Origin: Symbiodinium microadriaticum
Lineage: Eukaryota; Sar; Dinophyceae; Suessiales; Symbiodiniaceae
Reading direction: 5' to 3'
Assembly: GCA_001939145.1 (NCBI GenBank)
Contig: LSRX01001094.1
Location: forward strand, 104,159 to 168,158
Length of the DNA: 64,000 nucleotides
Part shown: positions 1 through 12,239 of the stretch, one piece after another
Layout of the letters: every line of letters begins with the position of its first letter
Position numbering within the stretch: position 1 is the first letter of the stretch
Notes under the pieces: generated by a model
The model's input: the letters and a program-made list of their open reading frames with translations, nothing else
The model's database searches: none
What the model was told of the DNA's origin: nothing
Made by a program: the position numbers and the translations under genes

Positions 1-63
<63 letters not shown>

Positions 64-193
64 GCGACTGCGACTGCGACTGCGACTGTTGCGACGACGA
101 CGACGACGACTACTACTACTACTACTGGAACTACTGCTACAACCACGACGACCTACCAGTACTACTACCACCAAGTATTATTATTATTACTAT

Positions 194-230
<37 letters not shown>

Positions 231-264
231 GCTACTACTACTGCTGCTGCTGCTGCTACTACTG

Positions 265-303
<39 letters not shown>

Positions 304-330
304 TTACCACCACCACTACCACTACCACAT
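1..330. repeat. ACT/CTA trinucleotide microsatellite
   Basis: The window opens inside an ACT repeat (1-62), passes through a short GCGACT stretch and GAC triplets, and returns to CTA triplets with interspersed CTG and TTA variants up to about 330. All long open frames here (poly-Tyr, poly-Val) are products of the triplet period and are not genes. The same triplet family recurs at 28.1 kb and, in reverse orientation, from 58.3 kb. Confidence 0.95.
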
Positions 331-3300
331 AGTAGTGAGTGGTAGTGAGTGGCAGTGGTAGTGTTGTGAAGACCAGCCCTGGCAAAGTAGCGGTATGCGC
401 CAACGGTTTTTTTGATGATAACGGCGTTGTTATGGTTCAGGGTGTTGCGGTTTTGCTGTGGTTTGGAATATGGTTTTGTTCTGGTTTGTGAATATGGCTA
501 AGTTATGTATGGTTTTCACTACGCGGGAAAGCACGGCTCGGAAAGCAGCTCGGCTGCAAGTCCGACAACCTATCAAAAACATGGCCACCACATATGTACT
601 GTAAGCCGGTCCTGGAGCTGGGTGGAGACGTGTTTTTAAACATTGTATCAAGATTGCTCCCAAATCATATCAACATCGTGCATTCCGAAAAACACCATAA
701 AGACATCACAAGCCGAATCATTAGACAACCAGAACATGATCCTAAACTTCATACCATCATAACAAAAACATAAACTCACTGGTTCGTGAATCCATATCAA
801 AACCATATGTTAATCGCGAAATTGCGTAGTCCTGGAATCTGCTGCTTCGCAGCACAATGGTAGTGGCAGGGGTAGCGGTTGTAGTCAGCAACAGAAAGCA
901 ATAGCAGGATTGATGTGCGAACATGCCTCTCCCCAGTCCCATCGACACGATCATGTATGTCATTGATGCATGAATGTCAATTCCCGGCTTTGTGCAAAAG
1001 GCAGCAGCTGTGGGAGCTGGCAGAGGCACAGCAGAAAGCCTGGGCTGAGGCCTGGCCAGACACGGAGCAAAACATGATTGCCGATCTAGAACCAGGTGCT
1101 TGCAGTGACACCACCTAGACCGTCGCCTTTACCTTGGATCCTTTCATGTCCGTGCTCGGAACAGTTCGTTTCGCTTGGCCTCTGCGCAAGTTCCAGGAGG
1201 TTTAGTTCAAAGTATATTGACAATATACTTCCAATCACTCCCGGGTGTTGATGGCTTTCTCGAGTCGTGCCTGGCCTGGCCCTCAATAGAACGAATGGAA
1301 ACAGCTGGCAAACTTCCAGGATAAAGGCTCCGGCCAAGCTGACTTGATGAGTGTCGGGTGCTGGGGTCCCCTCAGAAAGATGTCCCCGGCAAATTCAGGC
1401 CAAAGCAGCCTCGAGAATGTCCGTCCGTGCTGCCCGCAAGGCATTGAAAAGTTTGGAGCCCAAGGACACCGTCAACGAGGACGCAACTGTGATGAACACT
1501 TGGAACATCACAAACCCACGTCAAACATGGGAGACTCGACCACCAATCGTTTTCCGAGGAGTGCCCGGGGCCGAAGTCTGAAACGGAGCCGATAGCCCCG
1601 CCGATCTCCCACATCCACTGCACACGGGAGCCCTTGGCCCTCGAGTATGAGGATCCCGTGCCAGAGGCGGGCTGCAGACGAAAGACTAATTTCGAGCTAG
1701 CGTACGGGTCCACCTAGTGTGGCTTGTAGGCTTATTGTAGATTCTCCAGATTCCGAATGGATCTAGCTCATATCCCATGCCAAGAAGAAGAGGAAGAGAG
1801 AGATACAGACGGGGCATGGGGCCTGCTCGTGCTTTATTAAGCCCCACGAAGGAAGGAGGAAGGAAAAGAGAGAGGCTGGATGTGTGGAAGGAGGGCGGCT
1901 TCTCTCAGGTCGACCAAACAAGGCCTTGGATGGAGCAGCATGCACACCTCATGAGTTCTCATGAGCCTGATGAGAGGCTGCTGTTGCCATGCACGGCTTG
2001 GTGCATCGGAACAGCAGAAATTCCATCGAGAGATTTCATCGACCACAATGAACTAAGTAGCATAAGGTGTACATACCACGGGATTCGAACGGACTACCAT
2101 TGAAGTCCCCGTGGTTGCTGCCTTCACGCCCGGGCTATTTTGACACGGAATTTACGGAACTGCTAGTAACTGCAGGCGCATCTTGGTTGTGCGCATTGGC
2201 TGTTCGCAGCACGAAATCTGTCCTGGCAGGATGTGCTGGGAAGCCTTGCCTCAACTGCTCCAGATTGGAGTGATCTCAGCTTCGTGGACGAGGAGTTGTA
2301 ACATGTCTCATGCCAAGATCCAATAACCAGGCATCCAAAGCTCTGGGCAGTCGAATTCTGCTTTGACCACTGTAACCCCCAGCATCAGCAGGGGTGGATG
2401 CGGCAAGGGTGGGAACACAACACTCGTGCAACAGATTTTAACTCTAAACTGTTCAGCTCCAGACTAGTTGCTCAAGGCGACGTAGCTTGGCACTTTGCAC
2501 CTGATGCTTTCGAGTTCCCTCACGGACAGAAACAGACCAGGGAGGCAGGGAGAGAGTGTTGCTCTCGCCCTCTCTCACTTTGCACCGGCCCGTTTCGAAT
2601 CTCTTCTGGCTAGCCAGAGATGCAGGACCGTCGTCCAGTCTGCGTTTTTGCAGTGTATGCCTGTACTCCTCTGGAGCTTTATTGTGAGCGCATCAGTGGA
2701 CTCGAAGGCTGACTTTGTGGTGCATAAGCTTGCCCGGAAGGCCTGTGTCTTTCACTAAGACGCCTACCTTGAAGACCTTGGTGTTGCGCCGCTGGGCCTC
2801 CGCTCCACTGCGCACTCTGTCGGCTGGTCCCGCGGTCATATTGCACCCTGCAGGGGAAGCCTCTAGGGCGTATACCACCGCCGAACGGCTTAGAAGCAAA
2901 TTTTTTTCCTGTGTGTTGCAAAAGGCCGGGCTGTGCCATCCACCAACCCCTCTCCTCGCTCTGCTCTTCTTCAAAACAGCACATGATGCTCACTGCTTGT
3001 CAACACCCGGCAAGAACTCAGCGGGAACATAACCCGGTGTCCTTTGTAGGCATGAGGGGTTGAGTCTGGCGCGAAGGGGGTTCAGGCTCTCCTCATGATG
3101 ACGACGGAGGGCGCAGTAGTGCTTCAAATCCTAACTGTTTGAGCTGCGCGGCTCCGTGACAGTAGCAGGTGCCCATGCTGGACATGACAAAATTAAAATC
3201 AGAAAGGGGCTCCTGAGCCTAACGGCGATAACCCGTTTTGGGCAACGAGTGAGTTGCAAATCCTCGTCAGCAAGTCTTTTGATGGCAGGATCTGCAGAGC

Positions 3301-3761
3301 GAGGCAGCTATCTCGACTGTGCAGGGTCGCATCTCAAAGCAGAGCAGGCAATCAATGTGTTCACGCCAGGAGACGCTTTGTAGGGCTGCTGTATTTCGGG
3401 CAGTCTTGATGCGAGCATGTGTTTTGCGTTAGGAGTTCGGCAACTTGTTGGATGAGAAGCACCACTTGGATCGTATCTGCCCGCCATTGACATCCTTCAA
3501 ATCGGGGATCGAACTCGTCACAGGCTAGTGTGCTTGTGAGGAGGTTGAAGAAAGGGCTGCAGCTTGTTCTTATCCAGGCGTGCTGGTGCTGCTGAACTCC
3601 ATAACTTTGATGGTGGAGCTGGAGGCTGCTTGCCGGAAGACAGCACTTTCGACCGTAGTCATGGCCGCTTCACATATCATCCTATTGGCCCATGGATACC
3701 TTCATCAATCTGGGCAATAAATAAGCGTTAAAAGAACTAAGAGAGTTCTAGATGAGCCCAG
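331..3761. other. Intergenic or intronic DNA, no recognisable gene
   Basis: No open frame here has a recognisable domain. A frame at 1351-1581 (+) is moderately protein-like, and another at about 1006-1118 (+) could be a terminal exon, but neither has support beyond being open. The missing N-terminal and S1 exon(s) of the channel at 3762 would be expected in or before this stretch; I could not find a matching membrane segment. One hairpin is listed separately. Confidence 0.5.
2075..2115. other. Two-stem hairpin
   Basis: An outer 7-bp stem (2075-2081 with 2109-2115, ACCACGG/CCGTGGT) and an inner 5-bp stem (2091-2095 with 2104-2108, GGACT/AGTCC) are both perfect and stack directly on the 3' side, leaving a 9-base bulge at 2082-2090 and an 8-base loop. 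The bulge holds GATTCGAAC, which resembles a reversed tRNA T-loop, but no cloverleaf can be drawn. Function unknown. Confidence 0.4.
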
Positions 3762-5749
3762 GTGGAAGGCAGAGTGGTTGGCACAACACTCGGCCTTGAG
3801 AACAGTGAAAGCCTGACCGCTGCCCTTCCTGTCTTCCGCGTGATCGACGGCATTTTCGTGGCCTTCTTCACTCTGGAGCTACTGCTCAGGATCTACTTGG
3901 AGAGGTCGGATTTCTTGCACGACTACTTGAACTGGTGGGATGCGGTCCTGGTCTTTGCCGGTTTGGTGGACGTGGTCTTAAGCCTTCTTCAGGCCGAGTC
4001 ATGGCTTGACAATGCCGTGGTCCGTCTCACACGGGGCCTGAAGGCGCTCAGGGCTTTTCGCATGATGCGGAGCTTCCGCCTCTTCCGTGGCTTGCGTGTG
4101 CTGGTGAAGGCATGCCAGTGCTCCTTAGTTCTGCAACAAGTATTTTTTCGACTCAGCCCGAGTCAGCGAGCTGCAAAGACTTAACGAGCAACCGAGGCTT
4201 CCTGCCCTCGCTTTTTTGGTCCATGGTCCTACTTGGAGTCTTGATGTCCATGGGAGCATTGATGCTGGGACACCTGCTGCAAGACTTCCTCAGCGATCCA
4301 CTTCAGGAGAGGGCATGCTTGGAACCGGGGCACACGTCACAACAAGTCTTAACAAAGTGCTTGGACAACAAATTCCAGCCCCGGACGGACCTCATGTTAT
4401 TTTTTGACGCCTATCTATGTTTGTTTTGGAAAAGCAGCCGGCCGGTGGTGGGTTAAAGATGATTCGGCTCATGTGTGACACCTGCCTGTCAGGACCTGGA
4501 AGACCGACAGTGGATTTGGACCCGGTATGGAACAGCACAAAGGGCCATGTACACCCTGTATGAGGCCAGGACTAGTGTCAGCATCAGGTCTCGCAAGGTT
4601 CTGAGGTGTGCCACATGCAGCCAGTTTGTCATTGCTGCTTCGTGCCCTGCTGCCTTGCTCCAACACGGGAAGAGACCAACAACCTACAGTGGCCGCCTGT
4701 GTCGTTGATTTGGCAGTGCTGCCGACAGCGTCCCCCCTGCTGTCAGATCACATTCAGCGGCTCTTGGCCGAGCAACGCCCGGCCGGTCGTCGAAAAGGTC
4801 AGCCAGACCTTCGTGATCTTCTTCGTGCTTTATGTTACCCTGATAGTTTTCGCCGTGATAAGAGTTATAAGTGCCGTCTCTACGTCATCAATCAGCACTG
4901 TTTTGAGTTTGGTCCGGCTGGGGTTCACGCGCATTGCCGCAAGTTTGGACAGTTGCCCGACGGCCAAGGTTTTTCTCAAGGACACACTTGAGGCAGCCCA
5001 GAGTGATGCAGAACAGCTTGTAGTTGAAAGGATGCACAAAAGAGCTGCTTACATCGAGCAGCTGGAGGGCGTTTTCCGAGCTATAGACGTAACTGGCACT
5101 GGGATGATTGGCGAAGAGCGCTTGTCCGAAATACTGGTGAATCCCAGAGTCAAGGCATACTTTCAGACCATCGACCTGGACCTGCATGAGGGAACGGCAC
5201 TCTTCCACCTCTTGGCCAATGGAGAGGGAGAGGCCCGCTGGGAGCAAAATCAGTTCGTCGTTTTACCGTGAAAGGCGTCCGTGAACACTCAGGCCTCACA
5301 ACTGACCCGTCTTGTGTAGCCTCTATGTTGCAGCATGTGCCAGAGCCTTGTGACAGTGCATAGGCACACTGAGTATGCAGCACGGGAGCTTTGAATTTTC
5401 GACCCAAATCCACGGTAGATGTGCTTTTCAAGTTGAGTGCAAAGACTCAGAAAGCCACATCTCTTCAGGAGATGTCACTGAGAACGAAAATCAAGTTGCG
5501 TAGTGCCCAGAGGTAACTCTTGACGAGTTCATCAGCGGCATATTGAGATGCAAGGGTCCTGCGCGTGCGATTGATCAAGTGGCCTTGCATGCGGACCTGA
5601 AGCACATTGAAGCCAAGTTGGACAAGATCGCAGCCCACGTATTAGATGACCCACAGCAGCCAGATTCTGCTCGGTGCCTCCGTGCAGAGAGCCTCAAGGC
5701 TTTCCGTGTTGATGCATCTCTTGAGGTCACGAAGCTATTCAGCCGCTGA
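3762..5749 (+). CDS. Single-domain voltage-gated cation channel with C-terminal EF-hands (5' incomplete)
   Basis: Predicted plasma- or organelle-membrane voltage-gated cation channel. I assemble six exons: 3762-4119, 4197-4306, 4493-4564, 4747-4875, 4969-5232 and 5513-5749, totalling 1170 nt (389 residues plus stop). S2 lies at residues 26-46 with the F36/E39 charge-transfer pair, S3 at 58-76 (WWDAV), and S4 at 87-113 with a basic residue at every third position nine times. S5 is about 121-150, the pore helix and TFSGSWP filter about 163-188, and S6 about 193-223. After S6 come a soluble helix and two weak EF-hands: the first loop (from D263) has Arg at position 12, and the second (ending VTLDEF, 312-317) lacks the first Asp. 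The first exon is preceded by an AG and starts just before S2, so S1 and the N-terminus lie upstream and unseen. Ion selectivity cannot be read. Exon joins are inferred from family similarity and frame. Confidence 0.85.
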
Positions 5750-8700
5750 TGAGGGAACGTTTTTTCCAAAAGCTTGACTGGTGCAAAACGGCACAGCTAC
5801 ATGCATGATCCTTCCAGCCATGGAAGCTCAAGGTTTCTGATGGCAGCTTTCCCAAGTTTGTTTTGTTCAAGGGCTGAAGACTTGCAAGCCTGCGACATTG
5901 CAATACTGCAATGCCCGTGTACAGGTGTAAAGGTAGACAGCGAGCAGGTCTTTGCATGAACTGCATGATAATTCACCCCTCCTCGAGACATGTGCCGATA
6001 GCCGACTTCCAGTTGTGCGGAGCCAAGCATGCTTGGGAATCATGAATTGAATTCGAAACCTCATGGCTTGCGTGGTGTAGGGGCCAGAAGATAAATGTTT
6101 GAGCTTACCTGGCTCTGGCAGTCGCCTGGCTTTTGGTGTTTCATTGCAGACACCCGTTGTCTAGTGGTGCATCATGTTATTGAGTCTCATGCACGGACAC
6201 CGGATCCGACCGCATGGCATCATGGCGCGACCCGTCGCAACCAAAAATGGCTTTGCAGCGCATGGGCTTGCAATAAGTTGAACTCTTCATGTGCAGTCGA
6301 CCGTGTAATTCCTCCAGACGCCTCTGAATCTGCATGTCTTGTCCTTCAAGCAATGTCTTAATATGTTTGTTGCCCACGCGGTCCTTTCCTAAACCAAAGG
6401 CAGCAAAGCAGCTTCTTCTGGGTTTTGGGGGCCACCTGCATGAGGAAGCGAGGATCGTTGCTTAATCGTAGGGGCGCGCCTCACAGCGGTAGTTGGACAG
6501 GAGTCTTGTTGCATGTTGGTCTAAAGCTCCCCACCTCCGTGCCTGTGACTGGCAGGACATGTTGCCATTTGTCGTAGGGGTTTCCTGCAGCTTGCGTTGT
6601 CAGCTTTACGACCGCAGTCAGCGAGATGAGAGAATCTGCCGAGCGCAGAAAGTAAATAGATTCCTGCTGCACACGGTGCTTCGAGACCGCAGCAAAGTCC
6701 CACACCCGTATATCCCGTACTCGCCGAAGTCTTTCAAGCCGATAACGAAGGAAGACACGATTGAATTCAAGCTGTCAGCATGGGCAGGGTGCAGAGACCC
6801 GGACATCTCTTCGCGATGAGGTGCAACGGTAGGCTCTTGTGTGAACATGGTAAGTTTGGTCACAGTCAGTTTGGTGAATATCAAGCTGCAGTAACCCCGT
6901 GGCCCTTTTAAGATGATGCGCAAACATCACCTTGAATCCGTCGCTGAGTCACCGGCCGATATCCAGCATACGATGCAACGACATCTTAGGACGACGCAAA
7001 AAACTGAAAGACTGTCGAGTCAGACCCTTGCAATCTCACCACCGCCTCGTCGGGCCTCAAGTGTCACCCTGGGTGTCGCGCATCTCAGCTGGCCGCAAGC
7101 AGGCATCCAAGCCAGTAGCCGCGGAGGGGCGCTTCGAGGACCAGAGCTCACAAAGGTCGAAGGATGTCAATTGTTGTTGAAGTTGAATGAGCTGACACCC
7201 ATGTCATCAGGGCGACGGTGGGTGTCTGGTGCCATGGGATGAGGATTGGCATTTTTCTTGACCATGGGTGCTTGCAGATTTCTCGCTCCTTTTGCAAAAG
7301 CCGGAGACTTTCATTGGGGATTTATCCGAGCAATGGATGAGACGTAATTACAATGCGCGATGCGAGGATAGTTCCTTTCAATTCCTGTCCTTTGCACATG
7401 TTGAACCTCCTGTTTGCAGGATTCTCCTGCTCGGGAGCTTGCTGAGTCGCAACAGACGCGACCACAAACCTTGAGGAAGCACTCTACCTTCGGCACCTGT
7501 ACTGAGATGTTGGTCGCAATTCTGTGGTTCAGTTTTGCCCACTTGGTTCTAGAGATAGTCCGTTGGAACAGCTGGTTCACTGGTGATTCCCGTACGAGCG
7601 CGCGCAAGGCCGTACTTGTCCGGAGCCTGCTGTGCTCCCATCTTCGGGCAGGTCGTGGCACCACTGTCTCGTAGGATGGTTTCGACATCCCGTCTTTTTC
7701 TGCATCGATGTTCCTGTCTCAGGTATCTCAGATTACCAGAGTGAGTTGAAGGTTGGCTTGGCGGCACCACTGCCACCTGGCAAGTCAAAAAGCCACCCCG
7801 CCTCTTGAAACGACTGTATACCCTTTGCGCATTTTGCGAAGCTCAGGCCGGCCATTTCCAGAAGCACAGCTTCGCTTCCGAACTCCCCGATAGGCGGGGA
7901 CCACAACGACACCACAACGCATCCGTTTTTCTGAGCTGAGTGCACCCAGTCAGCAAATGCAGATTCTGAGTTGCTTGAGAGACAGCATTCGCGAAACCTT
8001 GAGGCTACAGGTAGCGAAGCCGCCTTCTTAACCTGCCTGAAAAAAACTGCATGTAGCCACGATGATGGAAGGAAATTTTGTTCGGACGGGGACATCCATG
8101 CTTCACAGGAAGTGCTAGAAAAACTCGGTCGTGGTCTACAAGGCGACCACAGATCAGGCGGCCAGCTAGAGCAACGGAATCGCGACAAGCCCGCACAAGC
8201 TCAACGCAATCATCTTCACCACCAGCTTCTCCCAAAGCCTCCCTTGGCTTCCATGCCCACTGCCACATATTTGAAGGCACGTACTGCTTTTGGCACGGGT
8301 TTGGGTCAATCTGTGACGTGACGCCACCAGGAGGTGGACGAGGCAGCTACCGTCGGTGCTGCTCATGGTCGAGATTCATTGCAACCCGACGAGAGTTACA
8401 TATGACTGCACGTTTGTTGCTCTGTGGATGGAATTTATTCGGGCTTTTGAACATGACGAGAAGAAGCTGAGGCACGGCCATCCTAAACCTGAGACTGCTG
8501 AATTGCCGAAGATATATTTCCACTCCCTAGAACTTGCTCAAGTAAAGAAGGACAGGAAGCATAAACGCAGGTAGCAAAGCTGAAAGCATGTGGCGGTCGT
8601 TGCTAGCTTCAACGCCGAAATCTACTCTTTGCAGGCGACAACTCCCGAAGAGGACATGTTTTCCTGGGGGCTTGGGTTGTGCGGACTCTCATAGCTTTGG

Positions 8701-9690
8701 ACTTGATGTTTCTGAAACTTCTCGTCTGAAAGCCTTTCGGGGCTCAATGAACTCGATACTTGTTGCGGACATGTTCTGTCTTCTGGAGCTGGCCTGCAAC
8801 CAGAAGAGCCGGGTTCGGATGGCAGGAGGTTGCTCACAGCCAGCTCTCCAAGTTGGCTTCTATCATGTTGGATGATGCTTGGATGCCAGTGCGGTCAGAG
8901 CGCTGCCGCTGCAGGTCCAATATCTTTCCGACGCCTCACCGACTTATTTCTTGGGTGTCCCCCTAAGGAAGCAAACGAGAGCCATCGGCAAGCGATGGAA
9001 GAGTCACCTGCCAAAAAGGTTGAAGTTCGGGATACGGGGCCAGCAAAGAGAAGGTGGTGTGGTGGGAAAGAAGTGCGGCGGTTCGGGGACGAAGCCACGC
9101 ACGTATGTCTCCGTCAAGCGTCTCCGTCTCGCAAGGTACTGGGAGCTCATGCTCGGAGATCAGGCCGGCAGCGTTGCTCCAACTTGCAGATTCGCATGAA
9201 GGGATGTTCTACGTACTTGTAAGGTCTAGACTAGAGCTGAGTCTTGACCATGGCTCGCTCTGGCTCGCTCACAGGTTCCCTACGAGGTCCGCTCAAAGAG
9301 ATGGAGCGACGATCTCGGCTTCCAGCACCCGGGCTGCAAAATGCAGCAGGCGAGATCGTCCGATGCTGTTGGACATGCTGTGGCGCTGTGCTTTTGCGCC
9401 TTCGTGCTTGAGCTTCGCCTGTCACCCAGTGGTGGCTGAGGAGCGCAAATCCCTGGACCGACTTCCGCGGAGGAGGCCACATGCTTCACAGCAACGCTGC
9501 AGATCGGCTCGTCTCGACTCGTGACCCTCGCCGAGCCGATAAGAAGCCACGTCGGACCCCATGGTCGCTGAGGCCTTCTTTCCCTGCGGTGCCTCCTTTT
9601 CCTTGCAGACAAGCACACTTCGCAGGCCGTGCAAGAGATGTTTTCAGAAAACGTGGCAAACATGAAATGTTGAAGTGAACAGCCTGAACA
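5750..9690. other. Non-coding or unrecognised DNA
   Basis: No recognisable gene. The most protein-like frames are 6493-6819 (+) and 8356-8574 (+); the latter ends in a Lys/Arg-rich tail and contains a WMEFIRAFEHDEKK stretch, but no family was recognised. The remaining open frames overlap one another on both strands without domain content. Confidence 0.5.
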
Positions 9691-9697
9691 GCCTGAT

Positions 9698-9713
9698 CTT
9701 GAGCCAAATAGCC
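9698..9713 (-). other. Possible degenerate dinoflagellate spliced-leader relic
   Basis: Read on the minus strand, this stretch matches the 3' two-thirds of the conserved 22-nt dinoflagellate spliced leader (ending TTTTGGCTCAAG) with one base missing from the T run and one substitution. Such relics mark trans-spliced mRNAs that were reverse-transcribed and reinserted. The match is short and no recognisable coding sequence follows on the minus strand, so chance similarity is possible. Confidence 0.35.
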
Positions 9714-10970
9714 AGCATGTCTCGTACCGAAACGAGGCGCGGATCCTCATGGAGGAGGCGAAGTTTCCTTCGCGTGCCAGCAGCCTCAGAGGGAGGGCAA
9801 GTCTACAGGGTTGAGTTTTAGGTTTCGCTGGCACATAGCAATGCCCCCGTAAAGCGCTGCGGCATCGCAAACTGCAGCATAGAGAAGACTCATTTGGAAT
9901 TGAATGGGGATTTTGAGTGCAAGTTGGCCCTCGACTTTGAATAAAGTGAAATTTCGTTTTAAGGACCGTTGAATAAAGGCCTGCCACATGCTCAGGCTTG
10001 GTATCCCTTCTCGGCCGCCGGGATCACAATCTGCCAACTTCTTGCCGTCCACCTGAGACTGCATGCACGTCCGATGCTAGGTCCAGCCGCAGCCTCAGCC
10101 TTGAACATTCATCCATGGTTCAGAGTTGTTTGCCCGAGATGGTGTGCTGTTTCTTTCTCTGCAAAGGGGATTTATTTGCTTATGAGAAGGCACAGGCAAA
10201 TTCGACATTGCTTCTTCCAGTGCCCATCTTCCGAAGCGAACTCGGTAGACTCAGCAGAGAGGCAGAAAACTCTTCGCCTGGAAGGTGAAAACCCTCCCGG
10301 CGGCGCATCCCCTGGCAATGAAGCGCTTCCTGCAGCTTTGAACGGCACTGGAAGCCCTCCCCACCAATGGTGCCCCATTCGGACGAGCGAGGCACCCTCG
10401 AGACAATAAATCTGGCATAATTAAGCCCGAAGGCCCATGAGGTTCTCGCAGGCCAGGGTCGAGTGAACAGCCGTGGAAAAAGATATCGCACGAAGTGCAT
10501 CTGCTGCCGGAATCGTGCGCAGCCTTCTATTTCATAGGGCCCCCAGTGTTACGAACCGGGTGTTGGGCTGCGGGCGGGGCGTGGAGCTGAGACAAGGAGC
10601 GAGCTTGCCAAGAGAGATCCCGTGGAGGTCTTTGCCAGCTGCTCAACTGCAACGCATCGAATGGGTTTTGATCTGACAATCCTAGCGGTCCTAGCGTAGC
10701 CTAGCGTAGGTGTGGCCAGTCTCAGCGGTCCATGGAAGCATCGCAGCATCACGAGGGAAGGACGGAGGTCCCGGACAGTATTGGACGATGATGAATCGAG
10801 TGCGGGGAGAGCTTGAGGCTCAAAACAGCTCGTATGCCAGGCTGTCGAAGAAGGCTCAGGCCACCCCGAGCAGCCGCATCGGACGACAATGAATTCTTCT
10901 CCAAACCGGGCCCAAAAGATCAGGAACGGTCCTTTCTAAGTGGGTCTCTCTTCGGCCCTCTGCCTCGCAG
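9714..10970. other. No recognised gene; possible upstream exon near 10.8 kb
   Basis: A 235-codon minus-strand frame spans 9280-9987 but is Arg/Ser/Cys-rich without any domain, typical of a chance frame. At about 10788-10883 (+) an open stretch with a charged helical look (RVRGELEAQNSSYARLSKK) could be an exon upstream of the candidate gene at 10971; no splice pair was fixed. Confidence 0.35.
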
Positions 10971-11407
10971 GCTATTGGATGGCGGCGCTTTGCAAGCTCC
11001 ACAAGGACGGGACCCAGGAAAACCCTCGACGAGACAAGTGCCGGTCTTCGGGCTGCCAGGAGTGGCGAGAGCTTTGCGACCGGGATCCCAAAGCCAACAT
11101 CTCCATGTCCTTCAACCGCGTCTACGAGTATGTTCCTGGGCTCGTAAGGCTACGGTAGTCAGTACCCTAATTGGAATCTGCACACGCGCCACATCTTGAA
11201 TCATGTTCCAGAGTCATGACGATCGTCACGAGCCGTCGAGCCGGGAAGGTGGGTGTCGCCGTCGAGAGCGCTCTAGCCACCAAGCACTCTGACCGCCTGC
11301 GGGTCCTCAAAGAGGTGAACGCCAGGTCCAACCTCGTTTCGAATGGGCTACGGATTGCGTCGTGGGCTGTGAGAGCATTCCGAAGGGCCTCGTGCATGGG
11401 GCTGGTG
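10971..11407 (+). CDS. Candidate two-exon gene fragment, unknown function
   Basis: Two adjacent high-GC3 open stretches look coding. The first starts after TGCCTCGCAG and runs to about 11131-11143, where GT dinucleotides offer donor sites; it encodes a Cys- and Lys-rich segment with WMAALCKLHKDG and WRELCDRDPKANISMSFNR. The second spans about 11214-11407 and ends exactly at a GTAAGC donor; it encodes a basic and hydrophobic segment including VGVAVESALATKHSDRLRVL. The phase between the two does not close with the obvious splice choices, so the junction is unresolved or a base is wrong. No family recognised. Confidence 0.4.
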
Positions 11408-11903
11408 GTAAGCCTAATCGGAGCAGAATGATAGGCAAGCAGCCGTAGCAGTCCCTGGCAGCCCGGCTTGCGCAGGTCCTCTGTCACGAGCGGGCACAAC
11501 TTGCTCGTGCGCTTCTTTGCTGCAGAGAGATAGCAGCCGACGGTTCGCTGCATTTCACGTGCAAGACATGTGCAAGAGAGTTGCCATCTTTCGCTGTCCG
11601 GTCTAGTCAAATTCAGTTGAAGCTTGGTGACACAATGGCACGGACCCATGTTCTCGGCATATCTCGCCTAATTCCAATGCTCACATGACTACCCCAAGGC
11701 GCCGAGCAGCTTGGGCGAGCAATGGGCAGCCTGTTATTTTGCACGTGAACCCAAGCATTCCGTAGGTTGTAGGTGCAGTCATGTGGCAGCCGAGCAACCT
11801 GCCCCGATTAGCAGAAAGCATGTCTGAATCACTGAACGGCCCAGAGCCCCGAAGGGCCTGCAATCACTGCAATCTACAGACGAGGTCGAGAGTGCTCGTC
11901 GGC

Positions 11904-12104
11904 ATGGTGCGGTTGGAGCACCTTTTCCTTTGTCTTGGTGCCTCGGCTGCTTTTGCGGTTCCAGACTCGAGACGGTTAGAGGCCGAGCCTCGTGTGCTTC
12001 CCAGGCTACAAGCTGAAGAGTGGTCGACCCAGCCTGCAGGAGTCCGAGGAGGACTTCTATGCGACTCTGCTTTTCCGAGAACTTTAACGGATCGCACAGT
12101 ATAG
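11904..12104 (+). CDS. Small ORF with signal-peptide-like N-terminus
   Basis: A 66-residue frame whose first 20 residues (a positive start, then LFLCLGASAAFA) fit a cleavable signal peptide with a plausible site after AFA. The remainder is Arg/Glu-rich with no domain. It could be a first exon of a secreted protein or simply a chance frame. A longer in-frame start exists at 11781. Confidence 0.25.
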   Translation: MVRLEHLFLCLGASAAFAVPDSRRLEAEPRVLPRLQAEEWSTQPAGVRGGLLCDSAFPRTLTDRTV

Positions 12105-12239
12105 GCTGTCATGTTTTTTGATCGTCCCACCCTCCTATATCCTTGACACCCCATCAATTCAGGTACAGCCGCCTAGAACCAGGTCAAGTCCCTTGGCAGA
12201 ATGCCCCGAGCTGCTTCATTTGTCCACCCTGGCTACTGT

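Noticed and set aside
2070..2120. Possible tRNA (GATTCGAAC resembles a reversed T-loop)
   Set aside because: The flanking bases do not form a T-stem and no acceptor, D or anticodon arms can be drawn.
9280..9987. 235-codon minus-strand ORF
   Set aside because: Long but Arg/Ser/Cys-rich with no domain, signal or splice support, and it runs through the candidate spliced-leader relic in a meaningless frame.
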